DNA of 44,470 bases from Deltaproteobacteria bacterium (GTDB lineage Bacteria > Bdellovibrionota_B > Oligoflexia > Oligoflexales > Bog-1112). The stretch is from contig CANJLI010000015.1 in the NCBI GenBank assembly GCA_947475005.1, positions 1 to 44,470 on the forward strand. The letters run 5' to 3'. A program made the position numbers and the translations under genes. Under the pieces are notes generated by a model that ran no database searches, had not been told where the DNA came from, and saw only the letters and a list, made by a program, of their open reading frames with translations. Positions 1 through 8,592 of this stretch are shown in pieces. Every line of letters starts with the position of its first letter. Within the stretch, counting starts at the first letter, position 1.

Positions 1-2
1 CT

Positions 3-101
3 ACCCGGGTCGAAAGCGCAGCGGACATTCTGGGTTCTCTGACGAGGGTTGGCTCTGCGATTGAGAGAGGGTGGGAGGCCCCGAGCGAGCGCCGGCCTTG
101 A
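3..101 (+). CDS. C-terminal end of an unidentified protein (partial)
   Basis: The first bases of the window are open in this frame and end at a TGA at 99-101. The residues read as a plausible amphipathic helix (VESAADILGSLTRVGSAIERG in part) followed by a polar tail. The other two frames also close early (positions 42 and 63), so the frame is a judgement from amino-acid composition only. A palindrome follows at 155-183, which fits the end of a transcription unit. The family cannot be recognised from this fragment. Confidence 0.3.
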   Translation, partial: TRVESAADILGSLTRVGSAIERGWEAPSERRP

Positions 102-154
102 CGTGTCATCTTGGAAATGGATCCCCGTTCTCCCCTTGCGTGGCAAGGAAGGGT

Positions 155-183
155 CAGGGAAAACTGCGCAGCTGGTTTCCCTG
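155..183. repeat. Intergenic palindrome, TGCGCAGCTGG family, site 1
   Basis: CAGGGAAA and TTTCCCTG form the arms around a centre containing CTGCGCAG. Related palindromes with the same TGCGCA core lie at 3879-3948 and 29912-29953, always at the 3' end of genes. It probably folds as a hairpin between the preceding plus-strand gene and namZ, but no T-run follows on the plus strand, so its role as a terminator is uncertain. Confidence 0.6.
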
Positions 184-207
184 AAAAAAGAAAAAAGAAA
201 AAAGAAA

Positions 208-240
208 AAAGAAAAAAGAAAAACAACTACCTAGGTAGTT
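208..240 (-). terminator. Rho-independent terminator of namZ
   Basis: Read on the minus strand just after the namZ stop, the perfect 16-bp palindrome AACTACCTAGGTAGTT (225-240) is followed by a T-rich tract. The tract comes from five or so GAAAAAA repeats on the plus strand (about 183-221). Hairpin plus U-tract directly after a stop codon is the standard terminator layout. Confidence 0.6.
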
Positions 241-241
241 C

Positions 242-1438
242 TTAAAAAGAAGAAATATACAAGGGCTTCAGCTCTCTAGGATACAATAAAGCTGATTCCA
301 CCTGATGCAGGTAAGTAGATTGCCCTTGGGTCCAGATCGGATCATCCAAGTTTAGGGTAGCTACTTTTTTTGGGCTGTCTTCCAAGCCTACGATCAAATC
401 CAAAGGCGCATGCACATACTCATACTCGTAGGGAGGTTGTTTCCACTCTACCGCATCACCCGCGAGATCGATGGCTGCCTTGAGCACGCAGAGCCCCAAC
501 GCAAAAGCTGGAAACTCTACCTCAGGTTGTACAACATGGAATTGGACACCTCGACAGGCTTGCCCTTTCCATTTGTTAAAAGTAGGGAGAAATTCCATGG
601 GACGCATCACCAGACCTTTACTGGGGAAATATTGACGAAGTTGTTCCACATAGGCTGTGGCACTGGGTATGTACGGAGCTCCTGCGAGTTGAAAAGGCAT
701 TGTGGTCCCTCGTCCCTCGGAGAGGTTGACACCTTCGAGTAGTACAAGGCCTGGGTAGAGTGCTACGGATTCCAAGGTAGGGAGATTGGGGGACGTCCAG
801 GTCCAGGGCATGGAGGAATGAAAAGGTTTAAAATCCCAACCCTGTAAGGGGATCACCTCCAGGTCAGCTTGAATCTCCTGGTTGCAGAAGCGAGCAAACT
901 CTCCCATGGATAACCCGTGACGCATGGGGATGGAGAATTGTCCCACAAAAGAAAAACGGGTGGGCGTCAGAGAAGGGCCTTCGATATAGCGCCCCCCGAC
1001 GGGGTTGGGTCGATCGAAGACCACGAGTTTTTTGCCACCTTGTTTGGCTGCACGCAGGCATTCAGCTAAGGTATATTTGTACGTGTAGACACGACATCCC
1101 ACGATGGGCAGGTCAAAGAGAATCGTATCGATCCCTTGTAGGGCCTCTTGCGGGGGCTGTCGCGTGTGGGAGTACAAGCTGAAAATGGGCAACCCAGTTT
1201 CTTCATGTGTACCATGAGCAGACTCGATCATGTTGTCTTGTTCGGTACCAAAGTATCCATGTTGGGGAGTAAACAAGAGGCGTAGCTCGGAGCCCAGCAC
1301 TTCCTGCAAGGCCTTTGCTGTGCTGCGGTAAGCAGGGCCAAAGGTGCTGGCTTGGTTGCAGACCAACCCGCAAGTCCCCCATCGTTTTGTGGGGGAGGCT
1401 AGGTAGGTTTCAATGCCGAGTATAGGTGCTGTGCGCAT
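242..1438 (-). CDS. namZ: Exo-beta-N-acetylmuramidase NamZ family (DUF1343)
   Basis: The 398-residue protein matches the DUF1343 family, whose characterised member NamZ removes terminal MurNAc from peptidoglycan fragments during cell-wall recycling. Recognisable family blocks are the N-terminal GLVCNQAS, the LFTPQHGYFG segment, a DLPIVGCRVYTY stretch and VFDRPNPVGG. No clear signal peptide is visible at this start, whereas many homologues are exported, so the compartment is open. ATG is preceded by AAGGAA at good spacing. The gene stands alone, with its own terminator downstream and a hairpin repeat upstream (1495-1580). The length is typical of the family. Confidence 0.85.
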   Translation of the reverse strand: MRTAPILGIETYLASPTKRWGTCGLVCNQASTFGPAYRSTAKALQEVLGSELRLLFTPQHGYFGTEQDNMIESAHGTHEETGLPIFSLYSHTRQPPQEALQGIDTILFDLPIVGCRVYTYKYTLAECLRAAKQGGKKLVVFDRPNPVGGRYIEGPSLTPTRFSFVGQFSIPMRHGLSMGEFARFCNQEIQADLEVIPLQGWDFKPFHSSMPWTWTSPNLPTLESVALYPGLVLLEGVNLSEGRGTTMPFQLAGAPYIPSATAYVEQLRQYFPSKGLVMRPMEFLPTFNKWKGQACRGVQFHVVQPEVEFPAFALGLCVLKAAIDLAGDAVEWKQPPYEYEYVHAPLDLIVGLEDSPKKVATLNLDDPIWTQGQSTYLHQVESALLYPRELKPLYISSF

Positions 1439-1494
1439 TTTTATTCCTTATGATGACAATAGCGTCCCTCGCTAGGTCCCTCGGTGTAATTTCC

Positions 1495-1580
1495 GTCATC
1501 CCAAGGTCCCGAAGGGACCGTATGGGATCTCGATAAAAACGCAGGGATCCCATACGGTCCCTTCGGGACCTTGGGATGAC
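1495..1580. repeat. REP/BIME-like hairpin pair, copy 1
   Basis: Two perfect 35-bp inverted arms (1495-1529 and 1546-1580) flank the linker TCGATAAAAACGCAGG. Each arm folds on itself: an outer ATCCCA/TGGGAT stem and an inner GGTCCC-GAA-GGGACC stem. The same architecture recurs at 11350, 11604, 14535 and 28646, and as single hairpins at 18338 and from 44266. It lies between namZ and the PilZ gene and has no coding capacity. Confidence 0.85.
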
Positions 1581-1637
1581 AGGGGCGGCGTCCATGTTTA
1601 CATTTCACTACGAATTCCCTAAAAAGGGAAGAAAAGA

Positions 1638-2033
1638 TCAAGCACTCTTAGGCAGTGCCTGTGGGGCTGCATCCATTTTGCTTTGAAGGAAAGCTGCCAA
1701 GCGTTTCTCAGACTCCGATTCAATTTGAATGATTCGAATGGCAATGCCCGTATGAGCTGGTGTGGGATCTTCGGCTGTGGGACGCACAATACGAGCCAAT
1801 TTTCCGTTGAAAAAGATAGGCTCTCCCCCATCGATTTTCAACCAAACTTCCAAAATACTCGCTTCGGTAAATGGAAATCGACTTGGTTTGTCAAAGTCCA
1901 GAAAAAATCCGCTGGAAGAAATATCCTTGGTTTGGAGCTCGTAGCGCACCGTCGAGCCGATCGAAGAAATGGTAACTGGAAGCGGTGTATCGAGGTCTAC
2001 CCGGATCACTCTGCGTTGTTCTTTTCTTCCCAT
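1638..2033 (-). CDS. Single-domain PilZ protein
   Basis: The 131-residue protein is a stand-alone PilZ domain, the c-di-GMP receptor fold. Both signature motifs are present: RxxxR at residues 7-11 (R-R-V-I-R) and DxSxxG at 37-42 (DISSSG). This indicates competence to bind c-di-GMP. It has no signal peptide or other domain, so it is a cytosolic adaptor whose target cannot be read from sequence. The start is supported by a GAGGGAG Shine-Dalgarno. The upstream gene ends in a strong terminator (2052-2095), so it is probably transcribed separately. Confidence 0.85.
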   Translation of the reverse strand: MGRKEQRRVIRVDLDTPLPVTISSIGSTVRYELQTKDISSSGFFLDFDKPSRFPFTEASILEVWLKIDGGEPIFFNGKLARIVRPTAEDPTPAHTGIAIRIIQIESESEKRLAAFLQSKMDAAPQALPKSA

Positions 2034-2051
2034 TACAGTTCACTCCCTCAT

Positions 2052-2095
2052 AAAAAAAAAGCCTTCCTCTGTATCGGCAGGGAAGGCTTTTTTTT
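2052..2095 (-). terminator. Rho-independent terminator of the DsbA-like gene
   Basis: GCCTTCC (2061-2067) pairs with GGAAGGC (2081-2087), extended by A and T runs on both sides. It could work in both directions, but on the minus strand it sits directly after the gene ending at 2128. Confidence 0.85.
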
Positions 2096-2127
2096 GAGTT
2101 AACTGACGTATCTGTCTGATTACATTG

Positions 2128-3207
2128 CTATTTCTTCTTCGTAAGTTCTTTGTCGATGGCCTTCTTCAATTCTTCGTAGGCAATCGCACCTGGGAATCGA
2201 TGGCCATTCATAAAGATTGTAGGTGTTCCTGTGACATCATGTTCTGCAGCGGTCTTCAAGTTTTCAGCAATCCGCTCCTCTGCCTTCTGAGGGGCTTTTT
2301 GGCAGGCAGCAAATTCTGTCATATCCAACTTGATGTTCTTGGCATACTTTTCAAAATCTGCGTCGCTCAGGTTGTGTTGGTTGTTAAACAACTCTGTGTA
2401 CATGTCCCAATATTTACCTTGGTAGGACGCACATTTTGCTGCAATGGCTGCAGGTTTTGCGCGTTGGTGGAAGCTGAGAGGGAAGTCTCTTGTAATCCAA
2501 ACAATTTGGCCTTTGTATTCTTGGAGAACTTTCTTCACATCTGGCATAATGCGAGAGCAGAAGGGGCATTCGAAGTCACTATATTCATAGATCTGGATGG
2601 GGCACTTGGCACCCTCGCATTTGGTTGGTTTGGTATCGCTGGCAAGAGGGCCATAGCGCATATGGTCCTTGTCAGAGAGATTAAAATCATGGAGGGGTTC
2701 CTCCGGTTTTTGCATGGAGATTACCAGTTCTCCATTTTTGATCCCGGTGTCAATAATGGTTTGCATTAGGGCACGGGCTTCTCGGTCTTTCAAATATTCG
2801 CGTACTTGATTTTCTTGCTCTTTCGGGGGAAGCTTACTGAGTTGGGGATGATCCTTAAACTTTTCCAGTGTGGCTTTTATTTCTTTGTCCGAAATTTTTA
2901 CGTGCTGGTTGAAATAGGCTTCGCGATATTTCTCCACAGCCTCACTTTTTTCTTTGGCTTTTTTGGCCCAGAAGGCATTGAGGTAAGCATTGGTAGCTTC
3001 GTTCTCAATAAGCTGGTACTTCTTTTGCTCTAGTTCGAAAAATGCGGAGCGATTCTTGAGCTGAACGGCTTCCAGTGTAGTCTCTTGGTCGTAGACCTTG
3101 TATACAGGTGCCTTGGCTGCGGGCGCATCGGCAAGTAGCAAGGTGGAAGAGAACCAGCACAAACTCAAGGTCAACCACCGACTAGGGGTTGAATGGGACA
3201 CCTTCAT
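2128..3207 (-). CDS. Exported DsbA-like thiol oxidoreductase with helical N-terminal domain
   Basis: The start at 3207 is chosen because AAGGAG lies at ideal spacing and it begins a signal peptide (residues 1-26); a longer open frame upstream lacks both. Mature residues about 40-160 are charged and helical, reminiscent of the SurA/PpiC N-terminal chaperone region. From about 180 a DsbA-type thioredoxin fold follows (Thioredoxin_4 family) with a CPFC active site at 214-217 and the cis-proline loop TGTPT near the end. It most likely acts in the periplasm as a dithiol oxidase or isomerase. The VKOR–DsbA fusion about 0.7 kb away is a plausible re-oxidation partner. Fusion of a SurA-like helix region to a thioredoxin domain is inferred by eye. 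Confidence 0.8.
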   Translation of the reverse strand: MKVSHSTPSRWLTLSLCWFSSTLLLADAPAAKAPVYKVYDQETTLEAVQLKNRSAFFELEQKKYQLIENEATNAYLNAFWAKKAKEKSEAVEKYREAYFNQHVKISDKEIKATLEKFKDHPQLSKLPPKEQENQVREYLKDREARALMQTIIDTGIKNGELVISMQKPEEPLHDFNLSDKDHMRYGPLASDTKPTKCEGAKCPIQIYEYSDFECPFCSRIMPDVKKVLQEYKGQIVWITRDFPLSFHQRAKPAAIAAKCASYQGKYWDMYTELFNNQHNLSDADFEKYAKNIKLDMTEFAACQKAPQKAEERIAENLKTAAEHDVTGTPTIFMNGHRFPGAIAYEELKKAIDKELTKKK

Positions 3208-3330
3208 AACAGCTCCTTTTTGACTACCATTTTTACGCATGGCGATGAACGAATAGAGCCTCAAACATAAGAAAAAGAGAAACAAATAGCAACGAGATAC
3301 GACTCGCTGGAACCATAGGAGCAGGTAAGG

Positions 3331-3873
3331 ATGAAAGAACCATTGGTATGGATGGACTTGGAAATGACAGGGCTGGAGCCAGAGGAAGACCAGATTTTGG
3401 AGGTGGCTTTATTGGTGACGGACGAAAAGCTGCACCCCAAAATGGAGGGGCATGAATGGGTGCTTCAAGCTCCGCCGGAGCGATTTGCCCAAATGGATGC
3501 TTGGAATCAGAACCAACATGGAAAATCGGGGCTCTGGGAGAAAGTTCTTGCTTCCGCGGTGCAAGTGGAGGAGGTAGAGGCCCAGATTTTGGAGATCTTA
3601 AAAACCCATATGAAACCTGGAAAAGGGATTTTAGCAGGAAATAGCATTTGGCAAGACCGGCGGTTTATCCGTCGGTACATGCCGGCTCTCGATGCGTTTC
3701 TTCACTATCGTATGTTGGATGTGAGTAGCTTTAAGGTGATGGTGACCCACTGGTACCCGAAGAAAAAATACAAAAAGCCCGAGTCGAGCCACCGAGCCCT
3801 CGACGACATCCTTGGGAGTATGAAAGAACTGGAATACTACCAAGGGCTCTTTTTGGGTACCGAGGTGATGTGA
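3331..3873 (+). CDS. orn: Oligoribonuclease
   Basis: The 180-residue protein is a DEDDh 3'-5' exoribonuclease that degrades the last small oligoribonucleotides, including pGpG from c-di-GMP turnover. The catalytic set is visible: D9 and E11 in WMDLEMTGL, D109 in WQDRRF, H154 and D159 in SSHRALDD. The length is normal for Orn. The gene diverges from the DsbA-like gene and converges on the VKOR gene across a strong shared hairpin. With two PilZ proteins in the window, c-di-GMP signalling is evidently used, and Orn would complete its breakdown. Confidence 0.95.
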   Translation: MKEPLVWMDLEMTGLEPEEDQILEVALLVTDEKLHPKMEGHEWVLQAPPERFAQMDAWNQNQHGKSGLWEKVLASAVQVEEVEAQILEILKTHMKPGKGILAGNSIWQDRRFIRRYMPALDAFLHYRMLDVSSFKVMVTHWYPKKKYKKPESSHRALDDILGSMKELEYYQGLFLGTEVM

Positions 3874-3878
3874 GAGAG

Positions 3879-3948
3879 TTTTCGTTCTTTCCTGGAAACC
3901 AGCTCCGCAACCCAAACTGCGCAATTGGTTTCCAGGAAAGAACGAAAA
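3879..3948. terminator. Bidirectional hairpin between orn and the VKOR–DsbA gene
   Basis: Perfect 23-bp arms (3879-3901 and 3926-3948), ending in T-rich and A-rich runs, separate two convergent genes. The stem top contains the AACTGCGCA motif shared with the palindromes at 155 and 29912. This placement suggests termination in both directions. Confidence 0.85.
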
Positions 3949-3949
3949 A

Positions 3950-5104
3950 TTACTCAATCAGAGAATCAAAAATCTCAAACAAATAAGACAGAGGCAATAC
4001 TCCGTCTAACTTTTTGCCATTAATGATCAAGGTAGGCGTGGCTTCGATGGTATAAGGCGCGGATTTGGTAATCATGTCTGAAATCGCAGCCTTGGTTGCT
4101 TCGCTGCGATAGCAGTCTTCGATATGAGAAGAGAGTGCGAGTTGATCAAAGAAGGAATCTGTATATTCTGCTTGAGATTGATACAACCTGTCGTGTACCT
4201 CATTAAATTTAGAGGGACTGCAGTAGGCAATGTAGGAGGCGGCACACGCTTGGGGATGTCCTAGATGTTGCATGTGAGGATTGCAATGAGAATCTAAGGG
4301 ATAGAATATATATTGGATCGCAATTTTACCTTGGTATCTTTTCAAAATTCTCGGGATCATCTCTGAAAAAATCCGACAAACTGGACATTGAAAATCAGAA
4401 AACAACAAAATGCGTAGAGGCATCTTGCTGAAGGTTTCTTTGGAACCTGCTAGGTAATAACCGGTTTCAATCGCATCTTCAGGAAACGAAGGGGCCGCTT
4501 TGATTTTTTCTACAAATATGCGGCTGGTCTCCGACTGCTTCGAAAAACGCTCTTTGTTGTACAGATGAAACCCTGCTGCTACAGCAAGTGCGCTGCACCC
4601 TAGCACTACAGTGGGAAACAAGCTGGGCCATGCTAACGTAATGCCAGCAAACCACAATAAAGCCAACACCCCCCACGACAACACATAGTAGATCGTACAT
4701 CCTGGACACAGGCCGTTTAAATAAAACAGGGAATAGATTAACAACCCAATACATGCGAGCGCATTGATCCAGACCAAACTGTAGAGAGTTTGTAGCCACG
4801 TGCGTTTTCCCAGTAACACGCTTGCCAATACCCACAGACCGAGCAGAATGCCCCCTGCAGAAATGGGGATGTTGTAAAAATTAGAGAGAGGCGAAAAGAC
4901 GGCAAGATCGCAGTTCCAAAAACTCGAACGGTTGCAAAAGGAAGCCTGATCCAATTGTGTTGGAAAGTATGCATCGTAGTAATGAAATACCAAATAGCCG
5001 CTTACAGCAATCATGGAAAGGGCGCTGAGCAACAAGAGGATCCATAGACCCTTGTGCATGGCAACATGATCCCGATTTCTGGAGGCATGCAAAATTTCAG
5101 ACAT
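3950..5104 (-). CDS. VKOR–DsbA fusion: integral-membrane disulfide generator
   Basis: The N-terminal half is a vitamin K epoxide reductase-type membrane domain with several transmembrane segments (about 17-42, 78-98, 103-128, 137-170). It has the loop cysteine pair C57/C65, the conserved Ser in NIPIS, and the quinone-reducing CPGC at 133-136. The C-terminal half is a periplasmic thioredoxin domain with CPVC at 240-243 and a TPT cis-proline loop. Such fusions make disulfides by passing electrons from substrate through the DsbA domain and VKOR domain to quinone, replacing a separate DsbA plus DsbB. ATG is preceded by AAGGGA. It lies 106 bases after nnrD on the same strand and may be co-transcribed. 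Confidence 0.9.
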   Translation of the reverse strand: MSEILHASRNRDHVAMHKGLWILLLLSALSMIAVSGYLVFHYYDAYFPTQLDQASFCNRSSFWNCDLAVFSPLSNFYNIPISAGGILLGLWVLASVLLGKRTWLQTLYSLVWINALACIGLLIYSLFYLNGLCPGCTIYYVLSWGVLALLWFAGITLAWPSLFPTVVLGCSALAVAAGFHLYNKERFSKQSETSRIFVEKIKAAPSFPEDAIETGYYLAGSKETFSKMPLRILLFSDFQCPVCRIFSEMIPRILKRYQGKIAIQYIFYPLDSHCNPHMQHLGHPQACAASYIAYCSPSKFNEVHDRLYQSQAEYTDSFFDQLALSSHIEDCYRSEATKAAISDMITKSAPYTIEATPTLIINGKKLDGVLPLSYLFEIFDSLIE

Positions 5105-5210
5105 AAGGTCCCTTCTATTTATCTATATCGTGATACGTGGGTATCGTTGCAAAGTATGTCCCGTTGTACGCAACCCCAGTGCATTCTGCAAGGGACAAAA
5201 GGAGTAGAGT

Positions 5211-6071
5211 TTACCAGCCTGTGGAACGAAAAGCCGAGGGAAACTGGGCCAGTAGGTCTGAGGCGATCATGCAGCGCGGTGTCTTTTCCCTCGCGGCGTA
5301 TTCCCCCGCTCTTTGATGCAAAAAGACCCCGGAAATGGCAGCGTGGATGGGCGAGATGCCCTGCGCCAACAGCCCCGCGAGAAGCCCCGCTAGTACATCT
5401 CCGGTACCTGCTGTGGCCATCCCTGGAGAGCCTCCGTCACAGCGGAAGGCGGTTGTTGTAGTGGGATCAAGGATATAGGTGGGGCATCCCTTGAGTACCA
5501 AGCAGATGCGATGCTGCTGCGCAAAAGCCATAGCCTCAGGCAAAATCGACTCGACTTGGTTTTGTGTGAGATGGGGTTTTTGCAAGAGCCGCGCCAATTC
5601 TCCTAAGTGGGGCGTAAAAATAGTGCCGGTCGGCAAGACAAATGGCGCTTTGGCAAAGAAAAACAACCCATCCCCATCGAGGACCAGGGGAACCTGGAGT
5701 TGTGGCACCCACTCGCGCAAGCCTGCCTCCACAGCCGCTGTACGCCCCAGCCCGCAGCCCATGAGGCAGCTGGCACCGCTGGTCCATATCGGCAGCATCT
5801 CCTTTCGGTTGGTATGCCTAAATCCTTGGTGCACCACTTCCACCGGCAGATTACATGTGGAAAGCGGGGCCTCATCCTGGGCGTAGAGCCATCGTACATA
5901 TCCAGCTCCGCTGCGCAGGGCGGCCTCGCAGGACAAGCTTGCAGCCCCCATCATTCCAGCAGAACCCGTCCATGCGGTAACAGCCCCTGCCTGATACTTG
6001 TGCTGGGTAGGGGAAAGTGCAGGAGCAAGGGCTTGAATGTCGATTTCAGTTACAATCTTACTGTTCAGCAT
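5211..6071 (-). CDS. nnrD: ADP-dependent (S)-NAD(P)H-hydrate dehydratase
   Basis: The 286-residue protein matches the YjeF C-terminal carbohydrate-kinase-like domain, which dehydrates damaged NAD(P)H hydrate using ADP. The signature GMATAGTGDVLAG near residue 235 and the TPHLGE block are clear. The usual DADAL motif reads DGDGL here, a conservative but notable change. Only the dehydratase is present; the NnrE epimerase domain, fused in many bacteria, is absent and not seen elsewhere in the window. The start overlaps the end of the transglycosylase gene by 14 bases, implying translational coupling at the end of a five-gene operon. Confidence 0.88.
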   Translation of the reverse strand: MLNSKIVTEIDIQALAPALSPTQHKYQAGAVTAWTGSAGMMGAASLSCEAALRSGAGYVRWLYAQDEAPLSTCNLPVEVVHQGFRHTNRKEMLPIWTSGASCLMGCGLGRTAAVEAGLREWVPQLQVPLVLDGDGLFFFAKAPFVLPTGTIFTPHLGELARLLQKPHLTQNQVESILPEAMAFAQQHRICLVLKGCPTYILDPTTTTAFRCDGGSPGMATAGTGDVLAGLLAGLLAQGISPIHAAISGVFLHQRAGEYAAREKTPRCMIASDLLAQFPSAFRSTGW

Positions 6072-7197
6072 AGGCTCTTTGTTGGGCGTGAGAGGATTTC
6101 TTGTGATGCTTCTTCTTTTTCTCGGTTACAAGTACGGATTTTGATTTTCGATGGTGTTTAGGGTGAGGGTTTTTCTGCACAGATCGTTGTTGAGCCGTAA
6201 GCGCAATCTTAGGTGCCACGTGAGTGGCTTTTGCAGCTATAGCCTTCTCTTGTCGTTGACGTTCCAGGATGAGATCCATGTCCACAGTAACCGAAGTTGG
6301 CAACCAGATGGGATAGTTGGCTTGGGAGTGAGGCAACGTAGCGCCAAGAATGTGAGGGTTGATGGCCTTGAGCTGTTGCACCGACAGACCGCTTCCTTCT
6401 GAAATGGATCGCAAAGAGAGGGCAGGAGGAAATAAGAAGGCTTGCAACTGTGGGTACACAGGGCGTTGCGTAATATCAAAGCCATAGTCTGCGAGACTCT
6501 CTCCGATAATCGCAGCTGCAATAAACTTAGGTACATAGTTTAGGGTTTCATCCACAAAGGCACTCCCTCGGGCGAGTTCCCAATAGTTGCGCGTTCCTTT
6601 TCTCATAATCGCAGAGAGAATGCGGCGTTCTCCCGTATTGTAGGCTGAAAAAGCCAAAAACCAGGATTGAAAGACGTTGTGTAAATCTTTCAAATACCGA
6701 GTGGCCGCCCAGGTGGATCGAATGGGATCCAATCGTTCATCTACATGGGAATTGAGCTGCAATCCAAATCGTTCTGTGGAGGCTGGAATAAATTGCCAAA
6801 ATCCTACCGCTTGTTTATTAGAGGCTGCATGTATGACAAATCCACTTTCGATCATGGCTAGATAATACAAACTTTTTGGCAATTCACTTTGTTCCAAAAT
6901 CGATTCGATTAACGGTCGATAGACTTGCCCTCGCTCTACATATCCAGCAAAGGATTTTCTACCGGTATGGGTAAAATACTCGATCCACTTTTTGACTTCT
7001 GGATAATTTCTATATTGTTGCAGCTCTCGAAAATCAAGCTGGTTATCCATCTCAGATTGTTTTCCATCGTGTTTGGTGCGCCCGCCTTTCCGTAACCAAT
7101 CTGTGCCTTCTACAGAATGATAAGGAGTACTATGCGTACATCCAACAAGCCATCCAAACACTACACTCAGAACTAAAATTGTAAAATATCGTTGCAT
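6058..7197 (-). CDS. mltD: Membrane-bound lytic transglycosylase, MltD-like lipoprotein
   Basis: The start at 7197 has a GGAGGG Shine-Dalgarno and begins a lipoprotein signal with lipobox LVGC. A family-1 lytic transglycosylase (SLT) domain follows with the catalytic Glu in AMIESGF, then AVGFWQFIPAS and AYNTGE. A LysM-like segment (LSVQQLKAINPHI) comes after it. The tail is strongly basic and rich in Lys and His (KKKKHHKK), unusual for MltD and possibly a peptidoglycan or nucleic-acid contact. The enzyme cleaves peptidoglycan glycan strands from the outer-membrane side. It is the fourth gene of the operon starting at 11150, with 23 bases to the upstream PilZ gene. Confidence 0.88.
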   Translation of the reverse strand: MQRYFTILVLSVVFGWLVGCTHSTPYHSVEGTDWLRKGGRTKHDGKQSEMDNQLDFRELQQYRNYPEVKKWIEYFTHTGRKSFAGYVERGQVYRPLIESILEQSELPKSLYYLAMIESGFVIHAASNKQAVGFWQFIPASTERFGLQLNSHVDERLDPIRSTWAATRYLKDLHNVFQSWFLAFSAYNTGERRILSAIMRKGTRNYWELARGSAFVDETLNYVPKFIAAAIIGESLADYGFDITQRPVYPQLQAFLFPPALSLRSISEGSGLSVQQLKAINPHILGATLPHSQANYPIWLPTSVTVDMDLILERQRQEKAIAAKATHVAPKIALTAQQRSVQKNPHPKHHRKSKSVLVTEKKKKHHKKSSHAQQRAYAEQ

Positions 7198-7220
7198 GAG
7201 ATTTCCCTCCAGTTGGCTTC

Positions 7221-8552
7221 TTATGGGGACACTTTTCGCTTTGCCGCCTGCATTCTCCACTCTCGATTCATTTGATTCCACATCATATCTGCCCCCATTT
7301 TTGGATCTTTTTGAAGAAATTTTTTTAGGGGTAATGCCATCAAATGAATTTCAGTAGCGTGTATCTCTTCAAACCCAATATGGGCCAATCCCTCTCTAAA
7401 AGAGGGTGCACATTCGAGCAAAAGCGCATGAGACTGGGATTGGGTGCCGAAGTGTATCACTTGCTTTAAAAGCTCAAAAAAGAAGTCTATCAATTTTGCC
7501 TGGCCATTCATATAAAAATCTAAGATTTCAATATATTGCTTGTCTGTAATCCAATTCGGCATCGATTCTCGTCGTCTATCTGAACGTAATTGTGACCCCT
7601 CACCTGGTTGTACAAAATGAACCCCAAGAGAGCCAACGACATGAGGGCCTACTTTACAAAGGAGATAACGCGTATTCTCTCCGGAAGGTATGTGTCTTGA
7701 TGGTGTTTCGGTATCTAATAACGCGCAGAAAAAATTTGAATTTTTTTTATGATCTGCAGGTATTTTTGAATTACTAAGATGAAAGGCGTGATCAAGTTTT
7801 CCCACTTGAAATCCATGCTGTCGTAGTACCTGTGGCGTTGCTTCTGCTGCAAAGAGAATGATGTTTTCACTCATGGCATGCAAAAATTCCATAGAGGGCT
7901 GATCATATGCAAGCACAAAATAGTGTCTGTTTTTTTGAAAGCAAAAATGAGGCAGCACCGTTCCTTTCACCAAAAACTCAGAGCGGCCTGGTATTTGAAT
8001 GGAAAGGGAAAGAGTGGAATGGGGCAAGATGGAATTGCAATCGGTAGAAATCTCAAGAAGAAGCCCGGTTGCGAAAACACCGTGTACGGTAAAAAACAGA
8101 GTTTCTTCAAAGAAAAATGGATCTGCCCCTACAACATGGGGCCTCTCCTGGCTTTTGTAGACAAAACACGTGTCTTTTTGCTCGGAGAGGAAAGTATTGA
8201 GAGAAGTAGAGAGGGGTGACTGGAATTGCACTCCATATCTAACTTCTGATTTTCCATTGGTTTTTTGCGGGGTTTTGTGGGAGATGGTCCCAGGAATTCG
8301 ATATTCCATCTCTGTGGCTGGATGAAATACGATGGAGATTGTCTCTTTGTTCGAAATTTCGCCCCCTTCATACAAGAAAGAGGTCCCGCGAGGGGAAATG
8401 TCGAAAAGATCAACACAAATACGATGATTTTTCCATTCCACCTGAACGGGGATCTTATCGCCCAGATAGAGGGGGCGCCTAGACACGGCTCGCTTGGAAA
8501 CCGGAATAGATTCAAGTGATTCGATGATTCTAATTGGTTTTTTTTCGTTCAT
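7221..8552 (-). CDS. PilZ-domain protein with acyltransferase-like C-terminus
   Basis: The start at 8552 is supported by a GAGGGG sequence. Residues about 18-130 form a PilZ domain with RxxxR at 21-25 (RAVSR) and DxSxxG at 51-56 (DISPRG). The middle looks like a second, degenerate PilZ-type beta barrel. The C-terminal third (KVGPHVVGSLGVHF, then a helix-rich region with LLECAPSFREGLAHIGFEEI) resembles GNAT-type folds such as the FeeM N-acyl amino acid synthase group. This assignment is tentative. It could be a c-di-GMP-controlled acyltransferase. It sits between a lipoprotein gene and the transglycosylase gene in a cell-envelope operon. Confidence 0.65.
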   Translation of the reverse strand: MNEKKPIRIIESLESIPVSKRAVSRRPLYLGDKIPVQVEWKNHRICVDLFDISPRGTSFLYEGGEISNKETISIVFHPATEMEYRIPGTISHKTPQKTNGKSEVRYGVQFQSPLSTSLNTFLSEQKDTCFVYKSQERPHVVGADPFFFEETLFFTVHGVFATGLLLEISTDCNSILPHSTLSLSIQIPGRSEFLVKGTVLPHFCFQKNRHYFVLAYDQPSMEFLHAMSENIILFAAEATPQVLRQHGFQVGKLDHAFHLSNSKIPADHKKNSNFFCALLDTETPSRHIPSGENTRYLLCKVGPHVVGSLGVHFVQPGEGSQLRSDRRRESMPNWITDKQYIEILDFYMNGQAKLIDFFFELLKQVIHFGTQSQSHALLLECAPSFREGLAHIGFEEIHATEIHLMALPLKKFLQKDPKMGADMMWNQMNREWRMQAAKRKVSP

Positions 8553-8592
8553 ACCCCACCCCTCTTCCGTGTGTATCGGAATCGGGGGGATT

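Noticed and set aside
49..234. Lys-rich small open frame at the window start
   Set aside because: Its end is the GAAAAAA repeat and it lacks a ribosome-binding site; the frame closing at 101 is more protein-like.
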